Shown here: positions 37,591 through 50,445 of the stretch, piece after piece
How the letters are laid out: every line of letters starts with the position of its first letter
How positions within the stretch are numbered: the first letter of the stretch is position 1
Source: Paralvinella palmiformis
Taxonomy: Eukaryota; Annelida; Polychaeta; Terebellida; Alvinellidae
Assembly (NCBI GenBank): GCA_025642065.1
Contig: JAODUP010000015.1
Span: 406,001 to 470,000, forward strand
Direction: 5' to 3'
Length of the DNA: 64,000 nt
Notes under the pieces: model-generated
Databases searched by the model: none
Told to the model about the DNA's origin: nothing
The model's input: only the letters and a program-made list of their open reading frames with translations
Translations under genes and position numbers: made by a program

Positions 37591-39009
37591 TTTTGAAATT
37601 GAAGATGACGGTCACTTACCAAGGTGATCACGATGGGTACCTAGGCTTATATGAATCTACATATATAGAGCCAATTTTCATGCTTTTGTCAAATTTTGCA
37701 CGAATTTTACCTTAACTACTGTACTACAATAACGAAACAAGATTTAATTGACAGGATTTATACCCGTTTGTCCATTCCAACTGGTGTCAAATTGTGTGAT
37801 GCCGCAGCTCTGCCATTGCTACAAATACCATTTATAAAACGCTACTGCATGTTTAAATACACAGCCAGAAAAAAATCAGGATAATATGATACACATTCCT
37901 CAATATAAATCAGAATCTTCTTCATCTTATAATGTTCCTTCTGGCTCATACTGATATGGCAGTGTGCCATTCGCGGTGCTCTTTTAACAAGATTACCATA
38001 TTTTTGTTCCAAATCTTTCTTAGTTAACACTCCTTTACATTCTATGAAATAGCTGTCTATTATATAGTTCCTAGCCTTAGAAACCAGTAGGAGGACAGGT
38101 GTCATTACGTTAGTTTTGTCGTTTCGATAAAAATATTTTAAACTCATCTGTTGCTTTGGCAAAATGTGTTTTGTTTGTTTTGTGTCTCGTCGTATTTAAA
38201 CTTCAGTGGGGTCAATCTTGCTTTAGCCGTATGATATACGTATATCATTTATAGCGGTGTACTAAATTAATCATAATCATCTGTATGTCCATTATCAACG
38301 TGGAAGAAGCAAACTGATCGTCAACGGAGATCCAGAAACTCAACGACGTTTTATTTATATTGTATACAAGCAGTCTATATAGACTTAATTTACTACTTGT
38401 GTTTCCTTTTTGCCGATTATTGAGTGTTTACTGGTGACATACTTCTAAACACGATACATATTTATAGAGATATGTTATAGATGGTACTGAAGGTACGCGT
38501 CTGACCTTCGACCATTCGCTGTCCGTTGTTGACATTTCATATTCCAACTCAAACGTTCTTTTCTCGTTGATTGTTCAAAGTGTTATAACGATGTTGTCTT
38601 TGTCGATTCGAGCAGTTTAAAGAAAGTGTTAACGTATATCGGCGTAGTCATATCTCTACGGATAGACAGATGTATCGGTTACGCCCTATTGAGCACCTGA
38701 TATCGGCTACAGTATGTCCAAATATTGATTTTTGTACTTATCGCAAACCGATAGCGAGCAGCTTAGTAAATTAGCCTTCACCTTCAACCTGATCGTGTTG
38801 ACATGCCAACACGCGGTGTCTTCCAGATGAGAACACTTGTCACTTACTTACCACTGACGAGATTAACATGAAGATATGGCTGATAAAACTTTGGTATAAA
38901 ACAATGGGAAATATTTTGTTTAACAAAATCTAGACAACATTGTCAATTGACATGGTAAGTAACACTAAAACAACGAACTGATGTAAAGCCAGTAGTTAAG
39001 AGGGTCATT

Positions 39010-39017
39010 GGGTTACT

Positions 39018-39053
<36 letters not shown>

Positions 39054-39110
39054 TATTATTTTTTATTATTATTATTATTATTTTTTTTTTATTGTAGTTG
39101 TTATTGTTGT
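39010..39110. repeat. (TAA)n/(TTA)n inverted trinucleotide tracts
   Basis: About nine TAA units are followed by A and T runs and about eight ATT units, able to fold as a hairpin. TTG-rich sequence continues to about 39500; its open frames are low complexity. Confidence 0.9.
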
Positions 39111-40032
39111 TGTTCTTTTTGTTACTTGCTGTTATTGTTGTTACTGTCGGTATTGTTGTTATTATTCATAATGCTGTTGTTTTATGTTTTTTTTATGTTG
39201 TTCTGGTTGTGTTTATTTTGTTCTTTTCCTTTTCTTGTTGTTTTGTTGTTGATCTTAGCGATGCTGTAGTTGTTGTTGTGCTTCCTTCTGCTGTTCCTGA
39301 TGTTCAAGTCTCTAATGATAGAAATTATTATTATTATTATTATTATTAATTTTTAAATATTATTATTATTATTGCTACCCTGGTGCTGCTGTCTGGATAG
39401 ACCTAAACTAAGAAGTCATTTTGTTCTTTTTATTGCTATTTTTGTTGACGGCGTTGATAACCCTTGTTGTTGTTGTTGTTGTTGTTATTGTTTACAATTA
39501 TTATCGTTGTATATTGGTAACTTTAACAACAAATGCGGTGCCAGCAAGATAAATATGTATTAATAATCTATCAGTAATTATTAGTCAGGCGGGGTTAATA
39601 ATTGTCATGATGTGTTCCGTTCTTTGCCGATTTATCCTGAAGATATGGGGGGCATTATGACGCTTCACAACAACTTCGATGATTAATTATCGATGTCATT
39701 TTCATTCGTAAATGATTCTTCACATGTGTGTGATATGTACCTGATTACATATAGAGCTTATTCAGGTAAAAATCTGTATGACTTAATCTTTCAATAAGGT
39801 ACAGGATATCATGATATCACCATGTACAAACATCTTCACGATGTGAGGTAGCAACAGTCTCAGGAGGCTCGAAAAAGTGAAGCCTACTTATAAAGTGACA
39901 ATTTTTTTTTTAAATTATTTGAAGGTTGTCGAGTGGATCTTTAACAAAAATCAAACACTCGGCTTCTAACGGGTCACGGAGAAAATCATTCCACAAATAG
40001 GTCATGTACGGATGGAAACAATTCATATTAAA

Positions 40033-40138
40033 GATGAGGACGACGATGATGATGGTGGTAGTCTAAATGGGCCGAGCGACCTTCAGAGGTAATGAACCTG
40101 TGATCCAACACGCTACCGCTAGACGACGGAGGTGCCCT
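40033..40138 (-). mobile_element. tRNA-derived SINE, family A, decayed
   Basis: The minus strand carries the CACCTCCGTCGTCTAGCGGTAGC head, GTTGGATCACAGG, and the GGTCGCTCGGCCCATTTAG body, with an (ATC)n-like tail. Box B is deleted compared with the copy at 48799. Confidence 0.7.
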
Positions 40139-41135
40139 TAAATTCATTGTGAAAGCAGAATTGAGCGATAGAGATTCATTTACCGGACCATATGTTTGTC
40201 AAGTGAACAGATGTAGGTGTATCTACTTTGGCTTGACCTGGGCAGGTTCTCGTGTATGGCAGGAGCACTGTGGGTAATGTTATTGTCACATAGCGGAGCT
40301 GTGTCGTTTCAGGTTGGTTGGTTGGGGGCGTGAATGTATCAAACAAGGCGAGAATGTTGTAGTTCTGGGGTGGACAATCGACCCACATACTTGCTCCTTT
40401 ACTGTAATCGAGGCTCGACGTCGGTTTTATTTCGAGGTACGCACAAGGGTCATTGGCCTTCTTCGTTGCGTCGTTTACACAGAGTGTCCAAAACTGGAGT
40501 TTGTTAAGCGATGCACCCAAATAAGTATGACGATAGATGGTATGTGATGTCTGAACGATGGATTTATTTGGGGGAATTTCAAATAAACGGATATTTCTGT
40601 GAGTTAAAATTCATGAGGTGATTTTTCTCTCATTACTTGAATGCATCGGGATTAGCTTGAACGGCCCAGGCTTTAGCTTGCATTAAGACCTTGTACTAGA
40701 TGAGAGGGCTATCCGCAAAAAGTCTTATGGTAAATGAAGTTGCGCACAGTTGAGGAGTTAGTTGATCTATACGAGAAATAATAATAGTCCCAGTACACTT
40801 CCTAAACAATTAGCTAATTTATAAATGACGTCAGTCACTTTCGGAAACAATATAAATCGCTGAATGATATATATTTTGTAGCTTTGTTAAAAATTGATTA
40901 ATACTTAATCAAATGTTAGTGTAAGTGACGTTCCCACTAGCTATGCCTTTCTGACTCGACTTGTACTAAGTGATTTTTTATAGACCTGAATACATCCAGT
41001 GAACTCGAACGCCATTTTAATCCAGTGTCGAGGATCTAAGTATTAAAGTGTTTCGCGAGCGCACGGTTGTGTGTGTACACGCGCGCATGTATGTACGTGC
41101 GCACTATCTGATCGTCTGCCTGTTTCTGATCACGT

Positions 41136-41201
41136 TTCTGTGGTGAGTATGACCCATGATGAGTATGATCCATGCTGAGTATGATCCATGATGAGTATAG
41201 C
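41136..41201. repeat. 16-bp tandem repeat, about four units
   Basis: The unit ATGAGTATGATCCATG recurs with single changes. Confidence 0.85.
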
Positions 41202-41249
41202 CACCTGCTACAATATCTGGTTAACTGAATAATTTGTCCACGTCACAAT

Positions 41250-41900
41250 CAGCTTTAAGGGAGTGATCCAGACAAAGTGATCCTGACTGCCATCTTTAAC
41301 AGATTTAAGTCGCGGGCTGAAGAAATTATCGCAGATGGCTAGGACAGTCAGGAGCACCACTGAACGGATCTTCTTCCTCATGGCGAGAAATATCAACAGC
41401 GCGAAGAAGATCTGTATGTATTCATGGATTACAGGAAGACATTCGACAGGATCTGGCAAACAACCTTATGGGAAACCATTGAGAATCTGAATACCATTCG
41501 CAAGCTTGCTATCTCCACAAAGCCATATGTACAGTCCTCGCTAATGGTAACATTGGAAATAACAACAGCAACTACGGCAAGACAAGACTCTACTTTCATC
41601 AACCTCTTTTATTTACACGACTCACCCACCCGATGAACACGTTAGAGTTATAAGTATGGGAAGTAGAACAGCCAAACAGTTGGCAATTTGTTTGGGTTAG
41701 TTGACGATATATATACATCGTGTGCTATGAAGATAAAACATATTGATAACATCAAATAGATGACCAACAGATTGAAGTGAAGTGACAGCCGAGTTTAAAA
41801 CGATTAATCAACTCATGCAATCGGTGAACAGCTACAACTACGGATGGTTAAATGGATCCGAATTTTAAGGGCTGTTTGACTAAACCAAAACCTATCGGGA
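41250..41900 (+). pseudogene. Decayed LINE (RTE-like endonuclease/reverse transcriptase) fragment
   Basis: Three frame segments in order give FNRFKSRAEEIIADG (41291-), RSTTERIFFLMARN (about 41350-), and DLYVFMDYRKTFDRIWQTTL (41409-) followed by LWETIENLNTIRKLA. These are the fingers and palm-A blocks of a reverse transcriptase (F-DY-K-FD). Weak traces of the VDDI box follow near 41700. At least two frameshifts and several stops are present. The minus-strand open frame at 41208-41459 is a shadow. Confidence 0.8.
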
Positions 41901-42112
41901 TCGATAACAGCGTCTCGTACAACTCCAGGTTGAGTGCGAAGGCCGTTCTGCAAGAAGGAGAATACAAGAGAGACGGAGATAGGAAGGGTTGAGAAGATAG
42001 CTTACAGGACTGGATCGAGATCACTATTAGCACTTCTAAAGATCGATTCACCTATAACTCCATAAACCTATTTATCTTTTAATTTCTAGGTGAATCATCA
42101 GTATATAGAACC

Positions 42113-42115
<3 letters not shown>

Positions 42116-42153
<38 letters not shown>
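42116..42153. repeat. (CT)n microsatellite
   Basis: About 19 CT units. Confidence 0.95.
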
Positions 42154-42158
<5 letters not shown>

Positions 42159-42219
42159 CTTCTGTGTATTTATGCCTGTGTCGATCTGTCTCTCTCGGCA
42201 TTTCCATTTATCTGTCCGC

Positions 42220-42220
42220 A

Positions 42221-42282
<62 letters not shown>
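42220..42282. repeat. (CA)n microsatellite
   Basis: About 31 CA units. Long open frames through it read HTHTHT or CVCVCV and are artefacts. Confidence 0.95.
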
Positions 42283-42285
<3 letters not shown>

Positions 42286-42392
42286 CTCAGCAAGAAAAGT
42301 CGCCACTCTGGATTCAGTCCCCTGAAGAAACGTCCAGAGTTTGAATTCACGGTTCGAGATTCTCTGTGCCTGTGCCTTATTATACACAGCTA

Positions 42393-42394
42393 AA

Positions 42395-42459
<65 letters not shown>

Positions 42460-42478
42460 GGCACGCACGCGCGCGTGT
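42393..42478. repeat. (CA)n(TA)n(TG)n compound array
   Basis: CA, TA and TG blocks in a row, symmetrical enough to fold back on themselves. Confidence 0.9.
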
Positions 42479-43313
42479 GTAGAATTAAGCCGTGTTATAT
42501 TATTCATGTTACGTTTACATATAAACAGTGTGTTCAATAATTACCAAACTGTTGATATGTTGAAGTAGCAGGCACATTAACGAAATAATTAAAAAACATC
42601 GATATGTCATCCGAACCATTCTTTCGTTTAATAATTAAATACCCAGTCAGATCTGTGTATGATAGAATTTCTCGATGTATGGCATTTAAATTATGTTATT
42701 TTCTCCATTATATCGGGAAGAATAGTGAGTCTTCGATTATCGTTAAATTGCCATGACGGATAGAGAGGAAAAAACACCTGACATCAGGTAACTAACAGAT
42801 CTAAATGGAGAAGCTTGACGGTCCCGAACGCTTTATCGCGATAAACAGAATAAACTAGCAACTTCAATTACCGGCACAATTGGACGTATCAATAATTGTG
42901 GGACAAAATACAGTTTGTCACTTTATGTCAGGGCTATCTGGTGCACAAATATACGCACATAACATAAAATGTGCTGATTTTGTCTCATTTCTTGTAATTA
43001 AAAAAATCATTAGGTCAACAGAATCAGTTAACCCCAGATAGCTTTATTTGAAGATATTAAGTGAATGTGTACAATAAACAGGTAATAATGTGGGTTGCCG
43101 TATATGACATTAAAAATGTAGAAGATGATACAATGTTCTTTCAAATACTTAGCCGACAATTACGACACAATAAAATACAGTAGACTTCCGATTTTCATTG
43201 TTTGTGAATATTGTTTGAAATCAACTTGGCTGTTCTAAGGACTTAATGTGGCTTAGGGCTGACGTTTTACTGGAATCTACTTCGTCAATTTGACATAAAC
43301 CTTCCTTTATAGG

Positions 43314-43667
43314 ATGACCTGTACGGTCTACGCTAACGTCAACTGCCACGTGGGCATACTGCCTCAATCAGCCAATACTAGGCCCATTATCCACAACAAT
43401 CCACCATCACTCATCGAGAAACTCATATTATGGTTGAGTCAATCGGTGAACACGTTAAAGGCTAGCAGTCAGTCGGTCGTTTCGAACCCGGTACCCACTG
43501 AACCTAGAAAAATTACCACGATCGAAAGCGTTTACATAAACGCGATGTTTTGTTTAATAATAGCTTTTGTGGCGATATCTTCCAGTACTATTAGCACTAT
43601 TTATGAAGAAAGACCCGAATTCCGTTCTAGCTTCTGGCTTCACCATATGCTAATTAGAGACGTGTAA
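43314..43667 (+). CDS. Orphan open frame, 117 residues, one possible membrane segment
   Basis: ATG in a fair context (TATAGGATGA) opens a frame to TAA at 43665-43667. The protein has a polar N-terminal half and a hydrophobic segment at about 76-96 (INAMFCLIIAFVAISSSTIS), then a charged tail. The CpG content resembles the kinesin exons, but no family is recognised and no splice partner is seen. It could be a small single-exon gene, an unrecognised transposon remnant or chance. Confidence 0.25.
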   Translation: MTCTVYANVNCHVGILPQSANTRPIIHNNPPSLIEKLILWLSQSVNTLKASSQSVVSNPVPTEPRKITTIESVYINAMFCLIIAFVAISSSTISTIYEERPEFRSSFWLHHMLIRDV

Positions 43668-44362
43668 TATAAGCCCACGACGGCAATGCATTATGGGTAT
43701 AATCCAGCCGTTCATAAACACCTAGAATAAACAATCGTATATATTTGTTATTGGCTCACGATATAAATTAAAATTGACTGCTCTGCATAATTTTATTTGG
43801 CTACGGCGTCATGTTTATACAAAAGTGCATAATGTTGGTGCTGTTAGAACAATCTCGCTGACCTTAGAATGTGGTACAAAGTTATGACGTAGATTATAAG
43901 TTAGGAGCCCGCATGTGATCGTAAGATATGCTCCATTAGTCGGTTTAATTATCGACCACAGGTGAAGAATGCTTGTTTTTGTCCATAATAAGAGTCAATT
44001 GGTGCTAAAGACCTATGGTTACCCTGGTACACGAGTTGGTGTACGAAGAAAAACAACGTCTGGTTGACAGAACGATAGTGTGGGCGTGTCGAACGAACGG
44101 TGTTCGGGTTAAATGGTATGATGTCACTGCATTTACGTACAGAATACGTATAGCAGGATGTATGTGTAGTTAATGTTAAACATTGTAATTTTGTAAATGT
44201 CATAAAACTTTAACAAGAATGTTTATCCTCTGTATAATTATAATATATATAATAACCGTCTGGAAAACAAATTATTTTATATCAAATTTCTCGATTTGTT
44301 TCCAGCATCTAACATTCCACATTTGTATTACAGAGAAAACGTCTTTTCTAGATAACAGTATA

Positions 44363-44366
<4 letters not shown>

Positions 44367-44401
<35 letters not shown>
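44367..44401. repeat. (TA)n microsatellite
   Basis: About 17 TA units. Confidence 0.95.
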
Positions 44402-46403
44402 CATCTTTTTGACATTTTCATCAGATATAAACAAACAAACCTATATTCTATATATAATAGTGTGTTCAAAACAACCTTATTGTGTTCCTTTGAAGCTGAC
44501 TGGAAAGAAGATTCACATGATATCAGAACTACACAATGTCCGTCTCTGAGATCAACATAATACCCCCCCCCCCAACGTTCAGATAGTCTAAACAATCAAG
44601 TCCTCAGATCAAGGTGTCAAGAAATGCCAAAAGAATACAAACTTTGTCAAGTCTCCTACTCCTTCGAATTAACAATTAACGATAGTTTATACAATATACA
44701 GAAATGAAATACTACATAAGCAATGATAAAATCTAGCTCTGTCTATTGTGTCTGTAGTACGCGATCTCTTCAGTGGGCAATCCTTGTGACAGCACAGAGA
44801 CGCCTCTAGTTATTACCTATTTCCAGTCAACGTTCTTGGAAACCGTAAATCCGTTATCTTAAGTCTATCTCCTAGAATGATGCCAAATGGAATTCCTCCT
44901 GAGAGCTTACGTCGCTGTAATGCCAATTGAACGAGATAAGATTGTTTGTCCGATTGTCGGCCAGTCTCATTAAGCTTGTCTGAGCCACTAACCGGGATCG
45001 CGTTAAACCATTAGAAAATCAATCGGTGAATATTCACTTTAATTATCCGTCAAACCCGAGGACAGGTATCGAATCGTGTTATCCGTCCAAAAATCATTGA
45101 GTAGCTGATTTCGGGAACCCCTAAAAACTCCAATTAAACAATTCGAGTAAACAAACTTAGCAATAATTCGACTTGCCGAAGGTTGCGGGTAGTCGGGTGT
45201 CTGATCGGTCACGAAATTGAACCTTCGGTTTATTTTATCAGTTCGTTGGTTCATTGGTTCGTTGGTTGTTGTTATCCTCCGATCACCGGATCGCCATGGT
45301 GATCCAAACAGTTCTGACCAAGCTGACGTGCTCAGCTACCGGGTCATAAATAGCCGTCCATTGGCCGGTTGATAGACAGACGCACGACGGCTGCTGCCAG
45401 AAACCTGAAACCCCGCGAACTCACGAGTCTTCTTCGGGCTGAATGTCACGAGAAAACTGAAGGATGGGCGTCGCGTCATGACACGCCTCTCTTTGTCTCT
45501 TCGCTCAGATTTCGCCCATCGTCAACGGTGACATGCCGACGAGCTAATTGATGACGTCGTTGGATGTCGCCAGGAGTAATTACATTAGCCCGATTCAAAA
45601 TCTGGACAAGGATGACCTCGAAGAGAGAATGGCTCGATCGACGGTGTCTCGTTAATACACCGAGTGGCGGCCGCACGCGGACATAGAGAGCTAGCATCAA
45701 GTTAGCGGCCTTATTTCTAGGAATGATACCAATTCAGTGGTGGTACTATGTAAGTACAGTCCTATTGATGACGGCAGTTAATAAACCACGGGCTAGCGTT
45801 TTGTTTGAACGACCGTTTGTCTAGTATCCGACCAGGATCGATTACTAACGAGATTTGGGCTCCCTTTCGAAACAATGGTCGCCGGTTCAACAACCTCGCG
45901 AAGTTATCATTTCGCATGGCTTCTAACTAAAACGGCGAAAGACACAAGATACGAGATAGGTGAGCTCACCACGAACAGGATAATTGACGCTATCCGACTA
46001 TCATGTCCTGACATGTACCATTTGTTAATCTGATGAACATGATGAATCGCATGACATGATTATAACCGACTTCTTGTCGACTTATTGGTTCTGTTGAACT
46101 GTTTGAAAACAGTCTTAAGTACAGAATTCACTTCTACCTGCTAGAGTATTATTCTTAGCAGTTCCATCTTTTACCAAATACTGATATAATAATATAGCCA
46201 TTATTACGCGTTTTTACTGTGGCTGTACTGATACGGTAGACACATATAGCTGTTGACACACACACGATCACCAGAGAAGGTAAACCGTCGTTTGCCCCTT
46301 GTAACTGACTGCCACTTTGTGACAGGGCGAGAGGAATTCTTTCTCTGGCCATGTCCAAACTGTATATCGCGACACGGTGAAAACGGCCACGGCATCTGAA
46401 GCC

Positions 46404-47206
46404 ATGGATTCGGATAAGAGGCAAGATGAGTTACAAAGGGGACAAAGCGCTTCCTCCTCCATTCCACTACCTGACCTTAATCAACACCATCCAGTTGACA
46501 GATCGCAGTCAACCTCAAACGACACGACCAACTACCAGGAGACGCATGGCCACCAAAAGAACAATCTGATGAGGGCGAATGAGCCCCAAAGGCGTTCGGC
46601 ATTTAGCGTGGCCAAGAAGAGACCTCCCGGAAGCTATATCAGTGATGATGACGATGACGACGACGATGATGATGATGATGACATCATCAACGGCGAAGTA
46701 GGTGTGGCAGACACCTCGGAGGAAGCCGACGACCACGGCGACGGGTGTCATACATCCCCTAAGAGTCAATTGACAGAAGACGGGTGGGCTGTCGACATGA
46801 AGAACGGTGGGAACGACTCGGCGTCGAAGCTGACTGAGAAACGGAACAGAAGGAGTCAGAAGATTAGCTCCGGAGCTCGGAAAGAAGATGTGTCATCAGA
46901 ACAAGGGACGTTGGTCGCCGTCAGCAATAGGGAGGATACCCGCCTGGAGAATGCCATCGAGCAGACCGCTTCCCTGATCAGGACGAACCATTCCGAGCCT
47001 AATACGCCACACGGGGAGCGATCCGGAGGCCAGTCGGAGCAGATCTCGCCCGATGGAAACAATAATCAGCGCTCTGAAGATTATCATCCTAACGGATCGA
47101 GTTTCGAAAAAATGACAAAACGCAAAAAGAACCATCGGGAGACGTCGGGATACAGTGAACAAGATGAAACTAAATCGTCATTTTCCGGGAAATCCACTCT
47201 GCCGCG
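46404..47206 (+). CDS. Candidate alternative first coding exon of the KIF12-like kinesin (267 codons)
   Basis: ATG in a strong context (GAAGCCATGG) opens a frame of 267 codons ending at CTGCCGCG|GTAAGC in phase 2. The ORF could be taken to a TAA at 47208, but that stop is made by the donor itself. The protein is hydrophilic, with no membrane segment: a 13-Asp run (about residues 79-91), basic RNRRSQKIS and KRKKNH patches, and many S/T-P and Asn-rich stretches. It is CpG-rich (about 40 CpG in 600 bp). The phase fits the acceptor at 57085, giving LPR-SNTLSSG. It would add a long disordered leader before the motor. That it belongs to the kinesin is inferred from phase and the lack of any other partner. 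Confidence 0.65.
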
Positions 47207-48704
47207 GTAAGCAAAATACACCCATCTCTTTTCTCCTTAAGTCTGATGTACGGGGCAGTAAAATCACCAATCTGTATCAATCCATTTAAAGGATTATAAA
47301 ATATAAACTCTTGGGGGTTAAGCCTCGTTCTCACATGTCGGTAAATAGCAAAAAGGATAACACGATTTTCTAAAGATGCAGATGATTTCCCAATCCTTCT
47401 TGTTGTATTTATATAGATTTACATGACAGTTATCACCAAAAACACCATAATTTTAATATTATTTAATAATGATCAAGATGACCATAACATAGTTGTTTTG
47501 GAATACTTAAATATATATTTATGGTGAAAGGATACGCTTATTGGAAAACAAGATGGGTGCTATTAATAATTGTTATAAAGATGCTACTAAAAAGATACAA
47601 CGACTGAAAATACTTCCGTATTTCCAATCGTCTGCAACATAATTTCACAATTCAGTGCCACAAACTAATCTGATTACTGTCAGACTGACACTCTAAATGA
47701 AACTTCTATCCATTGTTTTCCAAGATCGTTCATAAAAATACTCGAAAAAATCATCCTTGGATTGGTTTTGAAAAACAAATCATAAATATGTTAGTTTCCC
47801 TCCGTTGGAGTTTTGGTCGTAAGCATTCTCTGCGGAGAGGCAGATTTCTGGCCGATTATTGGCGGAAACATTCTACGTGATAAAATGGCATCGATCAACG
47901 CCTTATCAGATCGGCCTGAAGCTTAATTTACCGCAATGGCATGACAGAGTTTATCATCGGTAAAGACTTATCTTAATCGACGATCATTAAATCGTTACTG
48001 AACCGTTTATTACCTATCCATTGGTTACAGAATATTTGGTGCCATAATTATAACTCGGATCAGTTCAGGATGAAGAGCTCAACTAAGAAATGATCTCGGC
48101 AATTCGCCTAAACGTTTATCTTTTCGTCACGGAAATATTGCAGTCGACCACCTGGACACTTTTCCACGACGATAGGATGGCTGCATGACGCGTTCTTTTG
48201 TTTCCCTTCTTGATTCCAATCCTTGCGTGTACTGGCAAAACCTTTCTAGGTATGATTCGTTAATGGGAGACCCAAGGAACCAGACAGGAAGCAACTACAT
48301 TAACGAGGCATGCCATATTTAATCAAGTCCTACTGGTTAATCAATAAATTGAAAACAAACCTCCACCAGCTGGCTATTTCCCCTGCCGACCTGTAGCAAC
48401 CAGACTGTTTCCCGTCTGGTAAAATAATCAACTTCTGACAAGAGACAAGTGGAATACTCACATCAATTATTTAGTTGATCCGACACCTGGTCAATGGCCA
48501 ACTGCTATCGTAAGTTCCTCCCGTGATACATAGTTCGTTTTATTTCCACTTCTAGAGAACATGAGAAACGTCAATATCCTAGAAGGTGTTCTTTCCTGTC
48601 CATCGCAAGCTAAACTCCGAAACTTGGCGATTTGGCTGCATGACGGGATGAGAATAAAAAGAAATGTTAAAATACCAAATTATAAAATGAGAATATCTTA
48701 ATAT

Positions 48705-48753
48705 CCGGCAGATACATTAGTATTAGGGTCCCTAATACTAATGTATCTGCCGG
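48705..48753. repeat. Perfect 49-nt palindrome (24-bp arms, 1-nt spacer)
   Basis: The arms start CCGGCAGATACATTAG and are exact reverse complements around a single T at 48729. The flanks do not extend the pairing. It is about 45 bp from a SINE. Confidence 0.9.
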
Positions 48754-48798
48754 TTATTCTGATATCCATCGACCATTCTCTAAATAAGGGAATGGTCG

Positions 48799-48996
48799 TT
48801 GGTTGATGATGATTGACGTTTTACGGCCACATTTCTGCACATGGTAGGCTAAATGGGCCGAGCGAACTCCAAAGATAATGAAGCGAAGTCAAAGATAAGA
48901 TAACCTTCAGATATGCCCACGCCGAGATTCGAACTCAGGTGGTAGTGATCTGTGGTCCAACACGCTACCAACTACTAGACCACGGAGACGCTCCTT
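48799..48996 (-). mobile_element. tRNA-derived SINE, family A, full copy with target-site duplication
   Basis: The minus strand shows box A, box B (GAGTTCGAATCTCGG), the GGGCATATCTGAAGG and GTGGCCGTAAAACGTC body and an ATC tail. The 12-nt duplication AGGGAATGGTCG lies at 48787-48798 and 48997-49008. Confidence 0.9.
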
Positions 48997-50045
48997 AGGG
49001 AATGGTCGAATATAACGGCCCGATGTAGTGAAAGTTCATTTGCGGATGTTTTTATGTTAATACTCACCAGTGTTTCTACGATAATTTGGTTGAAAATAAT
49101 TTAACCAATATAGCTGTATCATAGCTGTATTATGGCCTATTACGAACATAAGTGTTTATGTTGCGAATACAGCGATAAGATAAACCGCATCCGTTGATAT
49201 TAATAAACAGACGAGAATCGGACGGATTTATGTGTCTCCTTCTTTATAAACTAACCTTCTCTTATCTGGCTTATTATTATGATAAAACAACAGAACAACT
49301 GAGGCGTATTATTACTGCTGTGATTATCCAATCTTATCGCATTACAAAAAAAAGATGTAATTTACATGACGGCTGACATCTTTTTTATTATGAAGTATTC
49401 AGGACTAGAAGTGATTATTAACACGATAATGAAAGGTAACACGAAGAGTTAATTACCTTTATTTGGTTATGGAGGATCAAATGTGTTTATGTGCTCGTGT
49501 ATGCATGCGTGTTTGTCTAAATATCCGTGCGTGTGTTATCAGCTATTTAAGATCAACGTATTCCTATATATAAAAAATACAATGGTTCGATTCTAAATTT
49601 TGATCTATCTCTCTGTATTTGCATTGATTCCAATCGTTTGTCTCGTATATTAATACCTAAGTGCAACGTAGTATGTTGTGTCGAAAATAACAACAACTTA
49701 ACAACAATGTCATAACATGATTGAACAACATAAGTTCATCCTATTGTGGGACAGATACCAGATGCGATGCGTAAATTACCCACTTTTATCAATCATCATT
49801 ATGGTATCATGTCCTGTTGTTAAGCAAGATCATGATTTGGTGAAGCTACTGCCCGACTTCCTCCTAGCCACGATTTCACGATATAATGCTAATTGTAGAC
49901 TATCTCTAACAGCTAATTAATTAGAGTATGGACGCCATGTCTCAAGTTGTTGTAATAAAGATAGGTGTATCATCTCTCTACATGACGTAGTTATCATGGT
50001 GTTCGTATCGTTAGCATGGTATTTATATTTTGTGTTAGTGTTGTG

Positions 50046-50049
<4 letters not shown>

Positions 50050-50113
<64 letters not shown>
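50050..50113. repeat. (GT)n(AT)n compound array
   Basis: About 14 GT units then about 18 TA units. Confidence 0.95.
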
Positions 50114-50116
<3 letters not shown>

Positions 50117-50297
50117 CCACCACCACCCACCACCTATATATCTCTATAACCCAACACCCCCCACGTCCTTTCTGGACTGTATTTTTGATGTTGTCATATA
50201 GGAAGCTTACCTGTCATCTGAAGCTAATAACTTGATTAACGTGGCATATAAGTTGTGTGCGTGTTTGTTTGATTACAGGCAAGCTCTCTCAGCACGT

Positions 50298-50445
50298 CTC
50301 TCTCTCTCGCTCTCTCTCTCTCGTTCTCTCTGTGTGTGTGTGTGTGTATGTATGTGTGTGTTAGTGGGTGCACATGTGTGTCCATGCTTTGTGCATGCGT
50401 GCGTGCGTGCGTGTGTGCGTGCGTGTGTGCGTGAGTGTGTATGTG
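50298..50445. repeat. (TC)n, (GT)n and (GCGT)n mixed array
   Basis: Three adjacent simple-repeat blocks; the open frames through it are artefacts. Confidence 0.9.

Larger units (their letters stand above)
32604..46403 (+). other. Presumed first intron, repeat-rich
   Basis: No exon is firmly supported. It contains the large trinucleotide array, SINEs at 34.5 and 40.1 kb, LINE fragments at 35.4 and 41.3 kb, inverted repeat-ORF fragments at 36.6-37.6 kb, several microsatellites and an orphan open frame at 43.3 kb. A 106-residue minus-strand frame at 37842-38162, next to the repeat-ORF fragments, was not recognised. A CpG-rich stretch at 45.3-45.7 kb has TATA-like and CCAAT-like words (ATAAATAG, CCATTGG near 45347-45363). 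Confidence 0.45.

Noticed and set aside
39098..39563. Val/Leu/Cys-rich open frames
   Set aside because: Low-complexity translation of TTG/TTA-rich sequence.
42072..42570. Long open frames on both strands
   Set aside because: They are simple-repeat translations (HTHTHT, CVCVCV, SLSLSL) of the CT, CA and TA arrays.
43170..43200. CAGTAGACTTCCGATT, similar to a pogo-like terminus
   Set aside because: Isolated motif without a partner repeat nearby.
46515..47162. Minus-strand frames over the 46.4-kb exon
   Set aside because: Shadows; the I/V-rich stretch is the complement of the Asp run.
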